DNA of 8,694 nt from Spirochaetaceae bacterium (lineage in GTDB: Bacteria > Spirochaetota > Spirochaetia > Treponematales > Breznakiellaceae): the NCBI GenBank assembly GCA_031284295.1, contig JAITAE010000262.1:1-8694 (forward strand), given 5' to 3'. Positions 6,156 to 8,694 of this stretch are shown here, piece after piece; position 1 is the first letter of the stretch, and each line of letters starts with the position of its first letter. Below the pieces are notes generated by a model. That model saw only the letters and a program-made list of their open reading frames with translations. It made no database searches and was not told the DNA's origin. The translations under genes were made by a program, and so were the position numbers.

Positions 6156-6987
6156 AACCGTAAGTGGCCGTGTAGTATTTTTAGATTCCGGCGCGGGCGG
6201 TCTCCCGTACCTGAGCGCGTACGGCGCGTTGAATCCAAAGCAACCTCTTTTGTATGTAGCCGACAAAAAAAACTTCCCTTACGGCGAAAAGACAAAGACA
6301 GAACTCGTTTCGCTTCTGGTTGAATTGACGGAGCGTGTGCAAAAGCATTTTTCACCGGCCCTGATAGTCCTTGCCTGCAACACGGCTTCCGTGTCGGCGC
6401 TTGCCGAACTGCGGCAGTGTTTTCCCGGCGTGGACTTTGTCGGTACCGTTCCCGCCGTAAAACCGGCCCTGCTTTCCAGCGCGAAAAAACATATCGCCGT
6501 ACTTGGAACGGAACGAACCGTTCAGGATCATTACATAACCCATATTGCGGAAAGTACGGCGGGCGCCTGTACGGTAACGCGCATTGCCGCCGGTGAATTG
6601 GTAGATTTTGTTGAACATCGTCTGGATTACGCCTGCAGGGAAGAAAGGATGGCGGCGGCAAAGAAGTATATGGATGTGGTACGGGAAAGCGGGGCGGACG
6701 CGCTTGTGCTGGGCTGTACACATTTTTTATTTTTGCTCGACGAATTCAGGGAAACGGCGGCGCCCGGCATACACGTATTCGATTCGATCGACGGCGTATG
6801 CCACAGGATAGAAAATATACTGGCGCAAAAAACCGCGCCCAACAATTTGGGCTCTGACCGCCGCCCGGAGCGTCAACCCAATCTGCTGCTCGTTACCGGC
6901 GCCGAAAACGTGGATGAACAATGGGCGGCCCGCGCCGCACGTTTTGGGCTTACGCCCGTTAAAGCGCCGGATTGGGACAATGCATGA
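6145..6987 (+). CDS. murI: Glutamate racemase MurI
   Basis: MurI interconverts L- and D-glutamate without cofactor (EC 5.1.1.3), supplying D-Glu for the peptidoglycan stem peptide. The roughly 280-residue product has the Asp/Glu racemase motifs in order: FLDSGAGGLPYL (D14), NFPYGEKTK, the first catalytic Cys in LACNTAS (C78), FVGTVPAVKPAL, and the second catalytic Cys in LGCTHF (C191). The usual Pro after GCTH(Y/F) is Leu here (GCTHFLFLL). The start is uncertain: TTG at 6145 overlaps the thioesterase by 11 bases, and GTG at 6148 is the next codon and equally good. Neither has a clear Shine-Dalgarno, so translation is probably coupled to the gene before. The C-terminal 30 residues (after LAQKTAPNN) look poorly conserved. 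The stop overlaps the rsgA ATG (ATGA). Confidence 0.95.
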   Translation: MVDKTVSGRVVFLDSGAGGLPYLSAYGALNPKQPLLYVADKKNFPYGEKTKTELVSLLVELTERVQKHFSPALIVLACNTASVSALAELRQCFPGVDFVGTVPAVKPALLSSAKKHIAVLGTERTVQDHYITHIAESTAGACTVTRIAAGELVDFVEHRLDYACREERMAAAKKYMDVVRESGADALVLGCTHFLFLLDEFRETAAPGIHVFDSIDGVCHRIENILAQKTAPNNLGSDRRPERQPNLLLVTGAENVDEQWAARAARFGLTPVKAPDWDNA

Positions 6988-7949
6988 GCGGTATGATGCC
7001 AATGGGTCGCGTCATATCGGGATCGTGCAATGTTTTTACGATAAAAATGGAAGACCGGACGCACGAGATACATGAATGCCGTATAAAGGGAAAAGTTTTA
7101 AAGGCGGCGCGGGGTTTTTATAACCCGCTTGCGCCCGGCGACCTTGTGGAATTTGATCCCGCCGCGGGGCTTATACTTTCCTTGCTGGAACGGCGCAACG
7201 TGTTTACCCGCTTCAACCTGAAGGGAAACGCGCCCCAACTGCTCGCGGCAAATGTTGACGCCGTCGTCTGTATTTCTACACCGGCTTCTCCACCGTTCCG
7301 TCCCCGGTTTTTGGATCGCCTGCTATTGCAGGCGGACGCGGCGGAAATTCCGGCCTTTATCGTCTGTAACAAAATAGACCTGTTTCCGCAACTTGACGGG
7401 GAAACGCGCGGCTCAATAGAAAAACGTTTGTCGGATTTTGAACGTATGGGCTATTCAGTTTTACTTGTTTCCGCAAAAACAGGCGAAGGACTAAAAAACC
7501 TGGAAACAAAACTAAACGGCATACGGGCCGTGCTTGTGGGCCAGAGCGGCTGCGGCAAGACAAGTCTGATAAACGCGCTGCTGCCCGCCGTCAGGCAAAA
7601 AACCGGCGAGCTCAATCGAAAGTACGATCGCGGGAACCATACCACCGTGATGTCCGTTCTGTTTGACGACGAACAGGCAGGTTTCAGCCTGATCGACACG
7701 CCCGGCATACGCCGGCTTGTGCCGGAAGGTATAGACTCAGGCGATGTACAGACCCTGATGCGGGACTTTGCGCCGTTTGCCGGTAAATGCGCGTTCGGGC
7801 TTTCCTGCACACACCGGACCGAAACGGGCTGCAAAATACAGGAAGCGCTTGTAACAGGCAAAATCCATGAAGACCGCTTTGAAAGCTACCTGCGTATAAC
7901 CGAGGACCTAAATTTTTTTCGCGGTGCGATCCGCGCAGACCGCGTATGA
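6984..7949 (+). CDS. rsgA: Small ribosomal subunit biogenesis GTPase RsgA (YjeQ/EngC)
   Basis: RsgA is a circularly permuted GTPase that checks late 30S subunit assembly and helps release RbfA. With the ATG at 6984 it has 321 residues. It has an OB-fold N-terminus (GRVISGSCNVFTIKM to LAPGDLVEFD), then GTPase motifs in the permuted order: G4 CNKIDL (N129), G5 SAKTGEG (S163), G1 GQSGCGKTS (186-194), a basic, Thr-containing G2 region (HTTVM) and G3 DTPG (238-241). A C-terminal zinc site has C269, C275, H277 and C283 in KCAFGLSCTHRTETGC. I chose 6984 because its ATGA overlaps the murI stop by 4 bases, a classic coupling arrangement; a TTG at 6972 is the longer alternative. It is the last gene of the block, with no strong terminator after it. 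Length is normal (B. subtilis about 298, E. coli about 350). Confidence 0.95.
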   Translation: MSGMMPMGRVISGSCNVFTIKMEDRTHEIHECRIKGKVLKAARGFYNPLAPGDLVEFDPAAGLILSLLERRNVFTRFNLKGNAPQLLAANVDAVVCISTPASPPFRPRFLDRLLLQADAAEIPAFIVCNKIDLFPQLDGETRGSIEKRLSDFERMGYSVLLVSAKTGEGLKNLETKLNGIRAVLVGQSGCGKTSLINALLPAVRQKTGELNRKYDRGNHTTVMSVLFDDEQAGFSLIDTPGIRRLVPEGIDSGDVQTLMRDFAPFAGKCAFGLSCTHRTETGCKIQEALVTGKIHEDRFESYLRITEDLNFFRGAIRADRV

Positions 7950-8168
7950 CGGCTCTAGGGCAACGCTGATTATTAAAAAGGGGGGCGCTGTTTTCCATGC
8001 CGCCCGCGCAAAAAAGGCTTGGGGTTTCGCCTAAGGAAGCCGCGGTCTTGCGGCCAAAACTCCGAAAATAACCGGCGCAGCCAGCTTCCCCCCCCCCCCC
8101 CTCCCTTTGTTTAGGCACACTTTTTCACCCAACAAGCGGAAATCATTATAGCGGCGATACCGGTAACA
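7950..8168. other. Non-coding interval after rsgA, with IS-end-like motif and inverted repeats
   Basis: No convincing gene is present on either strand. AGGGCAACG at 7957-7965, 7 bases after the rsgA stop, is identical to the reverse complement of 1131-1139 in the right end of the ISAs1 remnant, and is followed by an AT-rich stretch as in an IS end. Small inverted repeats follow: GGGCG/CGCCC (7983-7987 with 8001-8005) and GCCGC/GCGGC (8039-8043 with 8050-8054). The first could act as a weak terminator for the operon but lacks a T-run. The interval reads as decayed mobile DNA and also contains the C14 tract described separately. Confidence 0.4.
8088..8101. repeat. Homopolymer tract of 14 C (14 G on the minus strand)
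   Basis: Bases 8088-8101 are all C, followed by TCCC. Tracts this long are prone to slipped-strand length change, and treponemes are known to use poly-G tracts for phase variation near tpr genes. Here it sits in decayed intergenic DNA. No intact gene or promoter is visibly controlled by it, so a regulatory role is not shown. The exact length may also be a sequencing estimate. Confidence 0.85.
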
Positions 8169-8288
8169 TCAGCATATCCCTTTCGGCAATGTTTCCAAGG
8201 TATGCCTGAATCGCTTCTGAAGCCGCTCTTCGTTAAAATCCACGCCGGCAAACTCTTCCGCTATGTTAAATGTATCCCCTCCTGTCAT
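8169..8288 (-). pseudogene. IS4-type transposase, truncated N-terminus (Tnp DNA-binding domain)
   Basis: Reading the minus strand from ATG at 8288, the 39-residue product contains NIAEEFAGVDFNEERLQKRF then RHTLETLPK. This fits the N-terminal DNA-binding module of IS4/Tn5-like transposases (Tnp_DNA_bind, with the E-F-x-x-x-D-x-x-D-x-R-L-x-K-R pattern). GGGAGAG lies 5 bases upstream, so this was the true start. A TGA at 8171-8169 ends the frame within the domain. Reading one base over gives AERDMLMLPVSPL and a stop, and no further transposase motif is recognisable. Full transposases are about 350-480 residues, so only the first tenth remains. The family call rests on one short motif and is moderate. 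Confidence 0.6.
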
Positions 8289-8411
8289 TTTCTCTCCCGG
8301 AGTATAGACTTTCAGGGCCTTATATCATGATTTTGAGAAAGTTAGGGTCAAATTTAGATGCCGTATGCGGGGTTATGGCAGGATTCCGGCGCGGTGTGGC
8401 AGCGCGGCCCC
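8289..8411. other. Probable IS-derived leader between the transposase remnant and the symporter promoter
   Basis: On the minus strand this would be the 5' leader of the IS4-type transposase. TGACCCTAACTTTCTCAAAA (minus strand, 8350-8331) could be the outer end of that element, placed about 60 bases before the transposase ATG as is usual. No matching inverted partner was found in the window. On the plus strand the symporter frame is open through 8375-8446 (an ATG at 8375), but the added residues (MAGFRRGVAARPLDW) look unlike a transporter N-terminus and were not included. Confidence 0.25.
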
Positions 8412-8440
8412 TTGATTGGCCTGTCCGTATCAGGTATTGT
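8412..8440 (+). promoter_or_regulatory. Predicted sigma-70 promoter of the symporter gene
   Basis: TTGATT (8412-8417) and TATTGT (8435-8440) have an ideal 17-base spacer and match consensus at 4/6 each. The expected transcription start, 6-8 bases after the -10, falls at about 8447, the ATG itself. No Shine-Dalgarno lies between the -10 and the ATG, so the mRNA may be leaderless. Confidence 0.4.
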
Positions 8441-8446
8441 AACATA

Positions 8447-8694
8447 ATGAAAGTTTGGGTCAAGCTGATAATCGGCTCCATAGCGGGTTTGCTTCTTGGT
8501 TTTCTGCTGCCGGAGAATCATCCTGCCATGGTGGACGCGTTTAGTTTTTTACAAAACCTTTCCATAAGCATTGGACGCTACACCGCGCTGCCTATAGTAG
8601 TATTTTCATTGACGATAGGCATTTACGAACTGCGGCAGGACGGTAAATTCTGGTCATTGCTGGGCTCTACTTTTTTACTGATTGCAGGCATATC
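8447..8694 (+). CDS. Dicarboxylate/amino acid:cation symporter (DAACS family), partial, runs off the right edge
   Basis: Members are secondary transporters in the cytoplasmic membrane that take up glutamate, aspartate or C4-dicarboxylates with Na+ or H+. The visible 82 codons start MKVWVKLIIGSIAGLLLGFL and continue with LPENHPAMVDAFSFLQNLS, then IGRYTALPIVVFSLTIGIYE, and a third hydrophobic stretch FWSLLGSTFLLIAGI. This is the TM1, loop, TM2, TM3 order of the glutamate transporter (GltP/GltPh) fold, with the conserved ALPIVVFSL segment corresponding to the usual K-M-x-V-x-P-L-V-F. The substrate motifs (NMDGT, serine-rich hairpins) lie beyond the window, so substrate cannot be stated. ATG at 8447 is preferred because residues upstream are not transporter-like, although no Shine-Dalgarno is present. 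It is open to the last base. Confidence 0.8.
   Translation, partial: MKVWVKLIIGSIAGLLLGFLLPENHPAMVDAFSFLQNLSISIGRYTALPIVVFSLTIGIYELRQDGKFWSLLGSTFLLIAGI

Noticed and set aside
6014..6721. A 235-codon minus-strand frame opposite murI and the thioesterase end
   Set aside because: Pro/Arg/Ser-rich shadow translation with no motif, opposite two well-supported genes.
7684..8118. A minus-strand frame from GTG at 8118 in which the C14 tract encodes a Gly run
   Set aside because: Most of it is antisense to the rsgA 3' half. The tract-encoded glycines are tempting as a phase-variable gene, but nothing else resembles a protein domain.
8375..8446. N-terminal extension of the symporter from ATG at 8375
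   Set aside because: The added residues are Arg/Pro-rich and unlike the family, and the predicted promoter lies inside the extension.

Overview
The window looks like part of a spirochaete chromosome, most likely a termite-gut type Treponema. The grounds are the yajC-secD-secF gene order, a SecF with an enlarged extracytoplasmic domain, a bacterial FatA/FatB-like acyl-ACP thioesterase, a roughly even base composition, and scattered decayed IS and integrase remnants. The lineage is inferred from gene content and family resemblance; no search was run.

Layout. Bases 1-1140 are a mobile-element graveyard. A tyrosine-recombinase fragment (core-binding domain only) is cut at about 250-254 by an 891-bp ISAs1-family remnant (250-1140). 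The remnant keeps recognisable terminal inverted repeats, and its transposase gene is broken into three pieces by one palindromic insertion and two internal deletions. Bases 1141-1217 hold a probable promoter and a good ribosome binding site.

Bases 1218-7949 form one compact same-strand block of seven intact genes: yajC, secD, secF, a glucose-1-phosphate cytidylyltransferase (rfbF type), an acyl-ACP thioesterase, murI and rsgA. Most junctions overlap or are separated by only a few bases, and only yajC/secD has a real spacer (66 bp, with a small hairpin). The block joins protein export (SecDF-YajC), envelope precursor supply (CDP-glucose, free fatty acids, D-glutamate for peptidoglycan) and ribosome maturation (RsgA), so it reads as a growth and envelope housekeeping operon.

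Bases 7950-8446 carry no intact gene. They hold an IS-end-like motif just after rsgA, small inverted repeats, a run of 14 C, and on the minus strand the first 39 codons of an IS4-type transposase, cut by a stop. A TTGATT-17-TATTGT promoter then precedes a dicarboxylate/amino acid:cation symporter gene that runs off the right edge (8447-8694). If that promoter is used, transcription would begin at or beside the ATG.

No CRISPR array, tRNA or rRNA gene, defence system or clearly novel system was found. The points most worth a second look are the layered decay of the ISAs1 copy, the matching IS-end motifs on both sides of the operon, the C14 tract and the possible leaderless symporter mRNA.
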